In this document: piece after piece, positions 1-7,947 of the stretch
How positions within the stretch are numbered: the stretch's first letter is position 1
How the letters are laid out: each line of letters opens with the position of its first letter
From: Pseudomonas asplenii
GTDB lineage: Bacteria; Pseudomonadota; Gammaproteobacteria; Pseudomonadales; Pseudomonadaceae
Length of the DNA: 64,000 bases
Assembly (NCBI RefSeq): GCF_900105475.1
Contig: NZ_LT629777.1
Span: 6,014,001-6,078,000 of the forward strand
Direction of reading: 5' to 3'
Made by a program: the position numbers and the translations under genes
The notes under the pieces: generated by a model
The model's input: the letters and a program-made list of their open reading frames with translations, nothing else
Database searches by the model: none
Told to the model about the DNA's origin: nothing

Positions 1-74
1 AACGTCATAAGCGCGGATGCTACCACGGGCTGGGGACCGTCATAGAACCCCGACTGCGGTTAAAAGTTCGACAC

Positions 75-725
75 TTAAGCCATTGCTGTTTGTAACGTCT
101 GCGGGTGGGCGTGATAAAACACATGTTCAAGAATCGGTCCTACAGCAATTTCTCCGATTTCCTCATAGCCTTGGCGCTTGTAAAACTCCAGGTAGCGCGG
201 GTTCCCCGTATCGAGGATCACGCCCTGCGAGTGCTCGTCCTCGGCGCACCAGTTGTGTACTGCCGTCAGCAGCTGCTCACCATAATGCTGGCCCTGGAAC
301 TGCGGGTGAATACCCAGCAGCGGCAATACATGCAGGGCGGCCGAAGGCACACAGGCCAATACCGCCTGCTGGTAGTCCAGGTAGCGCCGGGTGCACTTGA
401 AACCGGTCCCGAGCAGCATACGCATGCGCCACGCCCAACTCTCGGTAATGCCCAGGCGACGTAGCGGCGGCGCGATCAGCGCGATGCCGATCAGGCGATC
501 GTTGACCAACAGGCCAATGGCGGGCAACTCCTGGAAAAAATGCTGCTTGACCAGCTCACGTACGGTGGCCCGCACCCGCTGCTCGTAACCGGCCCGTTCG
601 GACTCGAACAGATAGCCGAAGAGCGGTTCGTGACGATAGGCGTGATAGAGCAGGGAGCGGGCTTCACGTGAGTAGCCGCTGTCGAGCAGGTGAATACTGG
701 CAGTGGTTTCTGGAGTGTCGGGCAT
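75..725 (-). CDS. GNAT family N-acetyltransferase
   Basis: Predicted 216-residue acetyl-CoA-dependent N-acetyltransferase with unknown substrate. The acetyl-CoA-binding region is recognisable around residues 134-151 ([18 protein letters not shown], a degenerate Q/RxxGxG/A loop). It is followed by the typical C-terminal [11 protein letters not shown] strand-turn, where GNAT proteins place a conserved aromatic residue. I chose the ATG at 725 rather than the longer frame to 767 because an AGGGAG ribosome-binding site lies just upstream of it. It is divergent from xthA. The family is well supported; the substrate cannot be read from the sequence. Confidence 0.85.
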   Translation of the reverse strand: MPDTPETTASIHLLDSGYSREARSLLYHAYRHEPLFGYLFESERAGYEQRVRATVRELVKQHFFQELPAIGLLVNDRLIGIALIAPPLRRLGITESWAWRMRMLLGTGFKCTRRYLDYQQAVLACVPSAALHVLPLLGIHPQFQGQHYGEQLLTAVHNWCAEDEHSQGVILDTGNPRYLEFYKRQGYEEIGEIAVGPILEHVFYHAHPQTLQTAMA

Positions 726-914
726 TTCGATCTCCCTGAACGCTACATGAACATAGCTGGCTGTCATGTACGAGCGCCTGACCCGCCTGACAGTTCAAAT
801 CGACTACCCAGCCAACACCTGTTGGATAACGTTAGCAGTGCATTTGTCCTACTGCCACGCTGGCCCGGATCGGACTTGTCGGCTAGCATCGCTGTTTTGC
901 CAGGACTGCCGCCC

Positions 915-1727
915 ATGAAGATCGTCTCGTTCAACATCAACGGCCTGCGTGCCCGCCCCCATCAGCTGGCGGCGCTGATCGAGAAGCACCAGCCGGACGT
1001 GATCGGCCTGCAGGAAACCAAGGTCTCCGACGAACAGTTTCCCCAGGCAGAAATCGAGGCGCTGGGCTACCACGTCAGCTTCCATGGGCAGAAGGGCCAT
1101 TACGGCGTCGCGCTGCTCTCGCGCCAGGCGCCGCTGAGCCTGCACAAGGGGTTCGAAGGCGATGACGAGCAAGCCCAGAAACGCTTTATCTGGGGCACCT
1201 TCGCCGATGAGAACGGCAACCCGGTGACCATCATGAATGGCTATTTCCCCCAGGGCGAAAGCCGCGACCACCCGACCAAGTTCCCAGCCAAGGCCAAGTT
1301 CTACCAGGACCTGCAACAGTTGCTGGAAAGCCGTTTCAGCAACGACGCGCCACTGGTGGTGATGGGCGACATCAACATCTCCCCCGAGGACAGCGACATC
1401 GGCATCGGTGCCGACAACGCCAAGCGCTGGCTGAAGACCGGCAAGTGCAGCTTCCTGCCGGAAGAGCGCGAGTGGCTGGGCCGCCTGAAGAACTGGGGCC
1501 TGGTGGACAGCTTCCGCCATCTGCATCCCGAGGTGAACGACCGTTTCAGCTGGTTCGACTACCGCAGCCGGGGTTTCGAGGACGAGCCCAAGCGCGGGCT
1601 GCGCATCGACGTGATCATGGCCTCCAACGGGTTGCTGCCACGGGTCAAGGCCGGTGGCGTCGACTATGAATTGCGCGGTATGGAAAAACCTTCCGATCAT
1701 GCGCCGATCTGGCTGGAGTTGAGCTGA
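915..1727 (+). CDS. xthA: Exodeoxyribonuclease III
   Basis: 270-residue Mg-dependent AP endonuclease and 3'-5' exonuclease of base excision repair, belonging to the endonuclease/exonuclease/phosphatase fold. Its length matches E. coli ExoIII. Visible active-site motifs are N7 (SFNINGLRA), E34 (GLQETK), the [13 protein letters not shown] segment carrying the catalytic Asp/Asn, and the C-terminal [10 protein letters not shown] histidine motif. The start is the ATG followed by [10 protein letters not shown]; the upstream in-frame extension to 690 has no family similarity and reads through the divergent promoter region. Recognition is secure. Confidence 0.96.
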   Translation: MKIVSFNINGLRARPHQLAALIEKHQPDVIGLQETKVSDEQFPQAEIEALGYHVSFHGQKGHYGVALLSRQAPLSLHKGFEGDDEQAQKRFIWGTFADENGNPVTIMNGYFPQGESRDHPTKFPAKAKFYQDLQQLLESRFSNDAPLVVMGDINISPEDSDIGIGADNAKRWLKTGKCSFLPEEREWLGRLKNWGLVDSFRHLHPEVNDRFSWFDYRSRGFEDEPKRGLRIDVIMASNGLLPRVKAGGVDYELRGMEKPSDHAPIWLELS

Positions 1728-1764
1728 GTCACGCCGTTCGGGGCGGGTTTGGCCGCGAGGGCTT

Positions 1765-1846
1765 CTTCGCGGGCAAGTCGTCCTACAGGATTGCGTCGCC
1801 CCCCCTGTAGGAGCAGGCGGTGCGGCGATCCGACTTGCCCGCGAAG
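1765..1846. repeat. REP-type inverted repeat pair
   Basis: A perfect 16-bp inverted repeat (cttcgcgggcaagtcg at 1765-1780, complement at 1831-1846) encloses a second inverted pair, tcctacagg/cctgtagga (1781-1789 and 1804-1812). This is the Pseudomonas REP/REPIN signature. It sits in the gap between xthA and the next gene. Confidence 0.85.
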
Positions 1847-1929
1847 AGGCCCGCACAGGCTGCTGTCATCTTTCTGCAACCTAACTGACTCATTCTTGCC
1901 GCACTTTTGTTTCCAGAAGGTGCCGCCTC

Positions 1930-3264
1930 ATGCTGCGTGCGCTCGCCCTGCTGCTTTTCTGCGCCCTGGCCCCCACGGTCCAGGCCGCCCTCCCCACACC
2001 GCCCGACGACGGTCTGGTGCTGCGTATCCAGGGTTCCAACACCATCGGTGCCAGCCTGGGGCCTGCGCTGGTCAAGGGCTGGCTGGTCGAACTGGGCCTG
2101 CACGGCGTGCATGATACCGCCACCGGCAAGGCCAACGAACAGCGGGTTCTGGCCACCACCGAGCAGGGCCGCCGCGTGCGCGTGGACATCGCCGCCCATG
2201 GCTCCAGCACCGGCTTTGCCGCCCTCAAGGCCGGCAGTGCCGACCTCGCCGCCGCTTCCCGACCGATCAAGGACAGCGAACGCCAGGCGCTGGAGTCACT
2301 CGGCGACCTGAAAAGCCCCGAGGCCGAACAGGTGATCGCCATTGATGGCGTGGCGATCATCCTGCATCCGCAAAACCCGCTGACCCGCCTCGATACCCGG
2401 CAACTGGCGAAGATCTTCGCCGGCGAAGTGAAAACCTGGGAAGAACTGGGCGGCATCGGCGGACCGATTCATCTGTATGCCCGCGATGACCAGTCCGGTA
2501 CCTGGGACACCTTCCGTGAGCTGGTCCTGACCCCGCACGGCAAATCCCTGAGCAACGCGGCCAGACGATTCGAGTCCAGCGAACAGTTGTCGGACGCCGT
2601 GAGCCAGGACCCGGCCGGTATCGGCTTCATCGGCCTGCCTTATGTACGCCAGGCCAAGGCCGTGGCGATTGTCGATGGCGACTCGCAAGCGATGTTGCCG
2701 CTCGCCAGCCTGATCGCCACCGAGGACTATCCGCTGTCGCGCCGACTGTTTTTCTACTTGCCGCCGAATGCCGCCAATCCCTGGGCGCACTCGCTGCTGC
2801 AATTCGCCCAGAGCCAAGCCGGCCAGGCGCTTGTCGCGCGCAGCGGATTCATCGCCCAGACGGTCAAGGCGATGCCGGTAGCCGCCAGCGCACAGATGCC
2901 CGCCGACTACCAGGCATTGGCGAAACAGGCCCAGCGCCTGTCGGTGAATTTCCGTTTCGAAGAAGGCAGCGCCAGCCTGGACAACAAGGCCCGCCAGGAT
3001 CTGCAACGGGTACTCGATTACCTGCGCGCCCGCGACAAGTTGAACGAACGGGTCACGCTGGTGGGATTCGGCGATGCCAAGAGCGACCCGGAGCGGGCGC
3101 AACTGCTGTCGAAACTGCGGGCCATGGCCGTGCGTCGGGAACTGCTCAAGGGCGGCGTGGTGTTTCGCGACATTCTAGGCTTGGGCGAGCAGATGCCGGT
3201 GGCGGCCAATACCGCCGATGAAGGCCGGATCAAGAACCGCCGGGTCGAGGTGTGGGTCTACTGA
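1930..3264 (+). CDS. PstS-like substrate-binding / OmpA-domain protein
   Basis: 444-residue exported protein. Residues 1-23 are a clear signal peptide ending in VQAA. Residues of about 30-310 form a PBP-like phosphate-binding fold of the PstS type (QGSNTIGASLGPALVKGWL near the start, DDQSGTWDTFREL and DPAGIGFIGLPYV further on). Residues of about 330-444 are an OmpA/MotB peptidoglycan-binding domain ending in the usual NRRVEVWVY. The fusion suggests a periplasmic solute-binding protein tethered to peptidoglycan; the ligand is inferred only from the PstS resemblance. No permease genes are adjacent, so a classical ABC uptake role is uncertain. Confidence 0.85.
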   Translation: MLRALALLLFCALAPTVQAALPTPPDDGLVLRIQGSNTIGASLGPALVKGWLVELGLHGVHDTATGKANEQRVLATTEQGRRVRVDIAAHGSSTGFAALKAGSADLAAASRPIKDSERQALESLGDLKSPEAEQVIAIDGVAIILHPQNPLTRLDTRQLAKIFAGEVKTWEELGGIGGPIHLYARDDQSGTWDTFRELVLTPHGKSLSNAARRFESSEQLSDAVSQDPAGIGFIGLPYVRQAKAVAIVDGDSQAMLPLASLIATEDYPLSRRLFFYLPPNAANPWAHSLLQFAQSQAGQALVARSGFIAQTVKAMPVAASAQMPADYQALAKQAQRLSVNFRFEEGSASLDNKARQDLQRVLDYLRARDKLNERVTLVGFGDAKSDPERAQLLSKLRAMAVRRELLKGGVVFRDILGLGEQMPVAANTADEGRIKNRRVEVWVY

Positions 3265-3282
3265 GGATTCCGGGGGCCCCCA

Positions 3283-3303
3283 TTCGCGGCGGACCGCCGC
3301 GAA
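3283..3303. terminator. Hairpin between convergent genes
   Basis: A perfect 10-bp stem (ttcgcggcgg / ccgccgcgaa) with a single-base loop lies between two convergent genes. It has no U-tract, so it is terminator-like rather than a canonical intrinsic terminator. Confidence 0.4.
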
Positions 3304-3318
3304 CAGGGTGACGCGCTT

Positions 3319-4548
3319 TCAATGACCGCTGCGCATCATCTCCCGTGGTACGTACTTGCCAATCTCGTACTTGCCAATCGCCGCCCGATGCACCTCATCC
3401 GGCCCATCGGCCAGGCGCAAGGTGCGCTGCATCGCATACATGTACGCCAGCGGGAAGTCGTTGGAGACGCCTGCCCCGCCATGGATCTGGATCGCCCGGT
3501 CAATCACCTTCAAGGCCACGTTCGGCGCCACCACCTTGATCTGGGCAATCTCGCTCTTGGCCACCTTGTTACCCGCAGTGTCCATCATGTACGCCGCCTT
3601 CAGGGTCAGCAGGCGTGCCATGTCGATCTCCATCCGCGAATCGGCGATCTTGTCGATGTTACCGCCCAGTCGTGCCAGCGGCTTGCCGAACGCGGTGCGG
3701 TTGACCGAGCGCTTGCACATCAATTCCAGTGCCCGTTCGGCCATGCCGATCGAACGCATGCAGTGGTGAATCCGCCCAGGCCCCAGGCGCCCCTGGGCGA
3801 TCTCGAAACCACGGCCCTCGCCCAGCAGCACGTTCTCGTACGGCACCCGCACATTCTCGAACAGCACTTCGGCGTGACCGTGCGGCGCATCGTCGTAACC
3901 GAACACCGGCAGTGGCCGGAGGATCTTCACGCCGGGGGTGTCCACCGGCACCAGGATCATCGAATGCTGCTGGTGCCGCGGCGCATCCGGGTTGCTCAGG
4001 CCCATGAAGATGAGAATCTTGCAGCGCGGATCGCAAGCGCCGGAGGTCCACCATTTCTTGCCGTTGATCACCCACTCGTCGCCGTCACGCACCGCGCGGG
4101 CGGCCATGTTGGTGGCATCGGAGGAAGCCACGTCCGGCTCGGTCATGGCGAAGGCCGAGCGGATCTCGCCGCGCAGCAACGGTTCGAGCCAGCGCTGCTT
4201 CTGTTCTTCATTGGCGTAGCGCACCAGCACTTCCATGTTGCCGGTGTCCGGCGCTGAGCAGTTGAACGGCTCCGGGCCCAGCAGCGAGCGGCCCATGATT
4301 TCCGCCAGCGGCGCGTATTCCAGGTTGGTCAGCCCCGCGCCCAGTTCGGACTCCGGCAGGAACAGGTTCCACAAACCTTCGGCGCGGGCCTTGGCCTTGA
4401 GTTCTTCCATGATCGCGGTGGGCTGCCAGCGATCGCCCTCGGCGACCTGACGCTCGAACACCGGTTCGGCCGGATAGACATAGGCGTCCATGAACGCGGT
4501 GACACGCTCGCGCAGTTCCTGGACCTTGGGCGAATAGGCGAAATCCAT
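3319..4548 (-). CDS. Acyl-CoA dehydrogenase
   Basis: 409-residue FAD-dependent acyl-CoA dehydrogenase that would desaturate an acyl-CoA at the alpha-beta position and pass electrons to ETF. The three-domain family layout is visible: an N-terminal helical domain, a middle beta domain ([17 protein letters not shown], then [15 protein letters not shown]), and a C-terminal helical domain with [18 protein letters not shown] and an arginine-rich [13 protein letters not shown]. This is the long-chain/ACAD10-11-like subtype rather than the short-chain one. An AGGAAGG site precedes the ATG. It is divergent from the adjacent LysR gene, a likely regulator. Substrate unknown. Confidence 0.9.
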   Translation of the reverse strand: MDFAYSPKVQELRERVTAFMDAYVYPAEPVFERQVAEGDRWQPTAIMEELKAKARAEGLWNLFLPESELGAGLTNLEYAPLAEIMGRSLLGPEPFNCSAPDTGNMEVLVRYANEEQKQRWLEPLLRGEIRSAFAMTEPDVASSDATNMAARAVRDGDEWVINGKKWWTSGACDPRCKILIFMGLSNPDAPRHQQHSMILVPVDTPGVKILRPLPVFGYDDAPHGHAEVLFENVRVPYENVLLGEGRGFEIAQGRLGPGRIHHCMRSIGMAERALELMCKRSVNRTAFGKPLARLGGNIDKIADSRMEIDMARLLTLKAAYMMDTAGNKVAKSEIAQIKVVAPNVALKVIDRAIQIHGGAGVSNDFPLAYMYAMQRTLRLADGPDEVHRAAIGKYEIGKYVPREMMRSGH

Positions 4549-4700
4549 GGGCAGCTACCTTCCTGAACAGATGGTTGGGGACATGGAACCGATGCTAGTC
4601 GCCGCTACGAAAATTTACCAAAGCTATTCTCAGCGTGTATTAACATTCATCACCGATATATGATCAGCTGATCGCACCCTGACAATAAGAGCGCCGCGAA

Positions 4701-5630
4701 ATGAATCTGAGCAAGGTCGACCTCAATCTTTTCATCGTCTTCGACGCCATCTACACCGAAGCCAACCTGACCCGTGCCGGGCAGATCGTCGGCATTACCC
4801 AACCGGCGGTCTCCAATGCCCTGGCCCGCCTGCGGGAAACCTTCAACGACCCGCTGTTCGTGCGCACCGCCCAAGGGATGGTGCCCACGCCGATGGCGCA
4901 GAACATCATCGGCCCGGTACGCAATGCGCTGTCGCTGTTGCGCACCTCGGTCCAGGAAAGCCGCATCTTCAACCCGTTGCAGGCGAACAAGACCTACCGC
5001 ATCAGCATGACCGACCTCACCGAGGCGGTGATCCTGCCGCCGCTGTTCCAGCGCCTGCGTCGCCTGGCACCGACCGTGGCGATCGAGAGTTTCCTCTCCA
5101 AGCGCCGCGAAACCACCAAGGAACTGGCCGCCGGGCGCATCGACTTCGCCGTCGACGCCCCGCTCAACACCGACCCGCAGGTGCGCCACGTGCGCCTGAT
5201 GGAAGACCGCTACGTCTGCGCCATGCGCAAGGGCCACCCGCTGGCGGGCAAGGACAAGCTGAGCCTGGACGATTACCTGGGGCTGACCCACATCCATATC
5301 TCCAGCCGGCGCAACGGCCTGGGCCATGTCGACCTGGCCCTGGGCAAGATGGGCATCCAGCGCAAGATCGCCCTGCGCTCGCAGCATTACCTGATGGCCT
5401 CGCAGGTGCTGCAGCAGACCGACATGGTCATGACCGTACCGGAGCGTTTCGCCCGCCGGCACGAATTGCATTACTTCCACCTGCCGGTCCATGACGTGCC
5501 CCCCGTGGAAACCCACCTCTACTGGCACGAAAGCACCGACCAGGATCCGGCCAACCGCTGGATGCGCGAACAGATCATCGAACTGTGCCAGCAGGTCACC
5601 GCCCACGAGAAGAAACTCGACAAGGCCTGA
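4701..5630 (+). CDS. LysR family transcriptional regulator
   Basis: 309 residues. The N-terminal winged helix (residues of about 1-65) begins MNLSKVDLNLFIVFDAIY and contains the recognition segment GITQPAVSNALARLRETF, then a substrate-binding effector domain to about 300. The N-terminus is of the NodD/LeuO-like type. It is transcribed divergently from the acyl-CoA dehydrogenase with a gap of about 150 bp, so control of that gene is the natural hypothesis. The effector is unknown. Confidence 0.92.
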   Translation: MNLSKVDLNLFIVFDAIYTEANLTRAGQIVGITQPAVSNALARLRETFNDPLFVRTAQGMVPTPMAQNIIGPVRNALSLLRTSVQESRIFNPLQANKTYRISMTDLTEAVILPPLFQRLRRLAPTVAIESFLSKRRETTKELAAGRIDFAVDAPLNTDPQVRHVRLMEDRYVCAMRKGHPLAGKDKLSLDDYLGLTHIHISSRRNGLGHVDLALGKMGIQRKIALRSQHYLMASQVLQQTDMVMTVPERFARRHELHYFHLPVHDVPPVETHLYWHESTDQDPANRWMREQIIELCQQVTAHEKKLDKA

Positions 5631-5743
5631 GCCACTTTAATAAGCGGGCGCCTGTGGTGGGCGGGCTGGCCCGCGCAGGGGAGCGCAGCTCCCTCCTCCC
5701 TCTTGATGACACACCCATTGCCCGCGCTCTGCCGTCCGCCAGC

Positions 5744-5759
5744 TTGACGTATACGTCAA
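5744..5759. promoter_or_regulatory. Palindromic operator, putative LiuR site
   Basis: Perfect 16-bp palindrome TTGACGTATACGTCAA. TTGACG at 5744-5749 can act as a -35 with TAGTTT at 5768-5773 as a -10 (18-bp spacer), so the dyad sits in the promoter as expected for a MerR-family regulator. Its ACGT-N2-ACGT core recurs upstream of liuA (12961-12974). Autoregulation by the adjacent MerR gene is inferred. Confidence 0.65.
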
Positions 5760-5802
5760 CCAGCCTTTAGTTTACCCCTCATGATCCTCCCCGAGCGCCT
5801 TC

Positions 5803-6186
5803 ATGAGCAGCCAGACCTACAGCATCTCCGACCTCGCCCGCGAGCTCGACATCACCACCCGTGCCATCCGCTTCTATGAAGAACAAGGCATGCTGGCCCC
5901 CGAGCGCCGGGGCCTGGAGCGCATCTATTCGGCCCGTGACAAGGTGACCCTGAAACTGATCCTGCGTGGCAAGCGCATCGGCTTCTCCCTCGCCGAGTGC
6001 CGCGAACTGATCGAGTTGTACGACCCCAGCGGCGGCAACCAGAAGCAGCTCAACACCATGCTGGCGAAAATCGCCGAGCGCCGCGCGCAACTGGAACAGC
6101 AACTGCTGGATATCGAACAGATGAAACTGGAACTCGACACCGCCGAGGAGCGTTGCATGCAGGCGCTGGCACAGACCCTCGAATAA
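5803..6186 (+). CDS. liuR: MerR family regulator of leucine/isovalerate catabolism
   Basis: 127 residues. The N-terminal MerR winged helix is YSISDLARELDITTRAIRFYEEQGML with ERIYSARDKVTLKLI following, and the dimerisation coiled coil runs from about residue 80 to the end (IAERRAQLEQQLLDIEQMKLEL). There is no cysteine metal site, which fits a catabolic rather than a metal-sensing MerR. It lies 49 bp before mvaB and is preceded by an ACGT-N2-ACGT palindrome that is repeated before liuA. In P. aeruginosa the liuRABCDE cluster is one block; here it is split. The LiuR assignment rests on context plus family. Confidence 0.85.
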   Translation: MSSQTYSISDLARELDITTRAIRFYEEQGMLAPERRGLERIYSARDKVTLKLILRGKRIGFSLAECRELIELYDPSGGNQKQLNTMLAKIAERRAQLEQQLLDIEQMKLELDTAEERCMQALAQTLE

Positions 6187-6235
6187 TCCGACACTCAAGA
6201 CCGCACCGGCCCCACATTTCACAAGGTACCCGCCC

Positions 6236-7135
6236 ATGTCCCTCCCCCCCCACGTCCGCCTGGTCGAAGTCGGCCCCCGCGACGGCCTGCAGAACGAAGC
6301 CCAGCCCATCAGCGTCGCCGACAAGGTTCGTCTGGTCGACCGCCTGACCGACGCGGGCCTGGACTACATCGAAGTCGGCAGTTTCGTCTCGCCCAAATGG
6401 GTGCCGCAGATGGCCGGCTCGGCCGAGGTCTTCGCCGGTATCCAGCGCAAGCCGGGCGTTACCTATGCCGCCCTGGCCCCCAACCTGCGCGGCTTCGAAG
6501 ATGCCGTGGCCGCCGGGGTCAAGGAAGTGGCGGTATTCGCCGCCGCGTCCGAGGCTTTTTCCCAACGCAACATCAACTGTTCCATCAAGGAAAGCCTCGA
6601 ACGCTTCGCGCCGATCATGGACGCCGCCCGCCAACATGACATAACCGTGCGCGGCTACGTGTCCTGCGTGTTGGGCTGCCCGTACGAAGGTCCAGTGGCC
6701 GCCGAGCAGGTCGCGGTGGTCGCCCGCGAGCTGTATGCAATGGGCTGCTACGAAGTGTCCCTGGGCGACACCATCGGCACCGGCACCGCAGGCGCTACCC
6801 GAAGGATGTTCGAGGTGGTCTCCGCCAGCGTGCCACGGGACAAGCTCGCCGGACATTTCCACGACACCTACGGCCAGGCCATGGCCAATCTCTATGCCAG
6901 CCTGCTCGAAGGTATCCAGGTGTTCGACAGTTCCATCGCCGGCCTCGGCGGCTGCCCCTATGCCAAGGGCGCCAGCGGTAACGTCGCCACCGAAGACGTG
7001 CTCTACCTGCTCAATGGCCTGGGTATCAACACCGGTGTCGACCTTGATCGTCTGCTGCTGGCCGGCCAGGAAATCTGCAGCGTGCTCGGCCGGGCCAGCG
7101 GGTCGCGGGTCGCCCGGGCGCGGCAGGCGGGATGA
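6236..7135 (+). CDS. liuE: Hydroxymethylglutaryl-CoA lyase
   Basis: 299 residues (also called mvaB). It cleaves HMG-CoA to acetoacetate and acetyl-CoA, the last step of leucine degradation. It is a TIM-barrel HMGL/DRE enzyme: VEVGPRDGLQNE near the N-terminus supplies metal ligands, and the C-terminal signature GLGGCPYAKGASGNVATED contains the catalytic-loop cysteine. An AAGG site precedes the ATG. It is cotranscribed with liuR; the remaining liu genes are about 6 kb downstream. Confidence 0.95.
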   Translation: MSLPPHVRLVEVGPRDGLQNEAQPISVADKVRLVDRLTDAGLDYIEVGSFVSPKWVPQMAGSAEVFAGIQRKPGVTYAALAPNLRGFEDAVAAGVKEVAVFAAASEAFSQRNINCSIKESLERFAPIMDAARQHDITVRGYVSCVLGCPYEGPVAAEQVAVVARELYAMGCYEVSLGDTIGTGTAGATRRMFEVVSASVPRDKLAGHFHDTYGQAMANLYASLLEGIQVFDSSIAGLGGCPYAKGASGNVATEDVLYLLNGLGINTGVDLDRLLLAGQEICSVLGRASGSRVARARQAG

Positions 7136-7146
7136 ATGTGTCCTGG

Positions 7147-7177
7147 TGTTACCGACTGGAAACACAAACGAGTAACA
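7147..7177. promoter_or_regulatory. Putative CbrB upstream activator site
   Basis: An inverted repeat, TGTTAC (7147-7152) and GTAACA (7172-7177), is centred about 125 bp upstream of the predicted crcY start, where an enhancer for a sigma-54 activator would lie. CbrB is the known activator of crcY/crcZ in Pseudomonas, and TGTTAC/GTAACA half-sites agree with what I recall of its target. The spacer here is 19 nt. Confidence 0.55.
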
Positions 7178-7260
7178 CGGAAACAGATTCAGCGAATGGG
7201 CCTACGGACGATTGTCCTACAAAAATGTCAAGCCATTGATTTAAAAGGACTTTTAAAAGT

Positions 7261-7276
7261 TGGCACGCCACCTGCT
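7261..7276 (+). promoter_or_regulatory. Sigma-54 (-24/-12) promoter of crcY
   Basis: TGGCACGCCACCTGCT matches the RpoN consensus TGGCACG-N4-TTGCW, with GG at 7262-7263 and GC at 7274-7275 in the required 10-nt spacing. The predicted transcription start is about 7287. Confidence 0.85.
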
Positions 7277-7286
7277 ATATCTCTGG

Positions 7287-7656
7287 CATAACAAGAATAA
7301 AAAGCAGCAAACCCATAAAAATAAGACGTACCGACTCTGACATAACAAGAACAACACGGCAGAGACGCAGCTAACAGATTCTTTTGGAGCAGGTGTGCTT
7401 TCAGGGAGCCTCCGGGTCACCCGCAACCGGGCAGAGAACAATAAAACTACCTCAAGGTAGCCCCGAACTGGTTGGATCACCTGATAAGGCAAGTCAGCGC
7501 TCAAAAAAATATGTTTGCTCTTTGACCCCGGATGGGGGTCGCCAGAACAGCGGTAAAGGGCCACGGTTGACAAAAACAACAACAGACCGCCCCTCAATAA
7601 CAAGAAAAGAGCACACAAAACGCATTCAAGGGGAGCTTCGGCTCCCCTTCGTGTTT
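7287..7656 (+). ncRNA. crcY: CrcY-type Hfq/Crc-sequestering sRNA
   Basis: RNA of about 370 nt, bounded by a sigma-54 promoter and an intrinsic hairpin. It contains repeated A-rich CA motifs: ataacaagaataaaaa near 7289, ataacaagaacaac near 7343, aacaataaaac near 7437, acaaaaacaacaacag near 7570 and aataacaagaaaag near 7598. Such motifs bind Hfq-Crc and relieve catabolite repression in the CrcX/Y/Z family. The position immediately downstream of the HMG-CoA lyase gene is where I recall crcY lying in P. putida. The length also fits the family. Which family member it is (X or Y) is inferred from context. Confidence 0.88.
7628..7649 (+). terminator. Intrinsic terminator of crcY
   Basis: A perfect 9-bp stem (AAGGGGAGC / GCTCCCCTT) closed by a TTCG tetraloop, followed by CGTGTTTC. 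The U-tract is short but the hairpin is very stable. Confidence 0.75.
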
Positions 7657-7947
7657 CTGGGCCATTCACCTCTCCCCCTGCGGTATGTCTGTTCAGCCAT
7701 TGCGCACACCACCTGCACGCCTTGCCGGCTCGCCAGCCAAAGCGACACGCCATCGCCACCGGGGCATAAGTGCTCGGGAAACGCTGGACGGCGTTAGCAC
7801 AAGACGATGACCGCAAGGCCATAACCGGCTATTTTCCAGGTACAGATAACTGATATTAACTCACTGATAAAGCTCAACTTTTTCAACTTTTACCGGCACG
7901 TATTCAGCCTAAGCTGAAGGGCCTGTTCACCGAAAAAGTCGACGTTC
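7657..7947. other. Upstream region of the NEL-protein gene, no gene seen
   Basis: About 290 bp with lower GC towards the 3' end (around 7840-7900). No convincing coding frame was found, and no confident promoter could be assigned. The ribosome-binding site ahead of 7948 is weak. Confidence 0.5.

Noticed and set aside
7253..7822. 189-codon frame antisense to crcY
   Set aside because: It coincides with the sRNA gene and reads its CA motifs as a serine/leucine-rich peptide.
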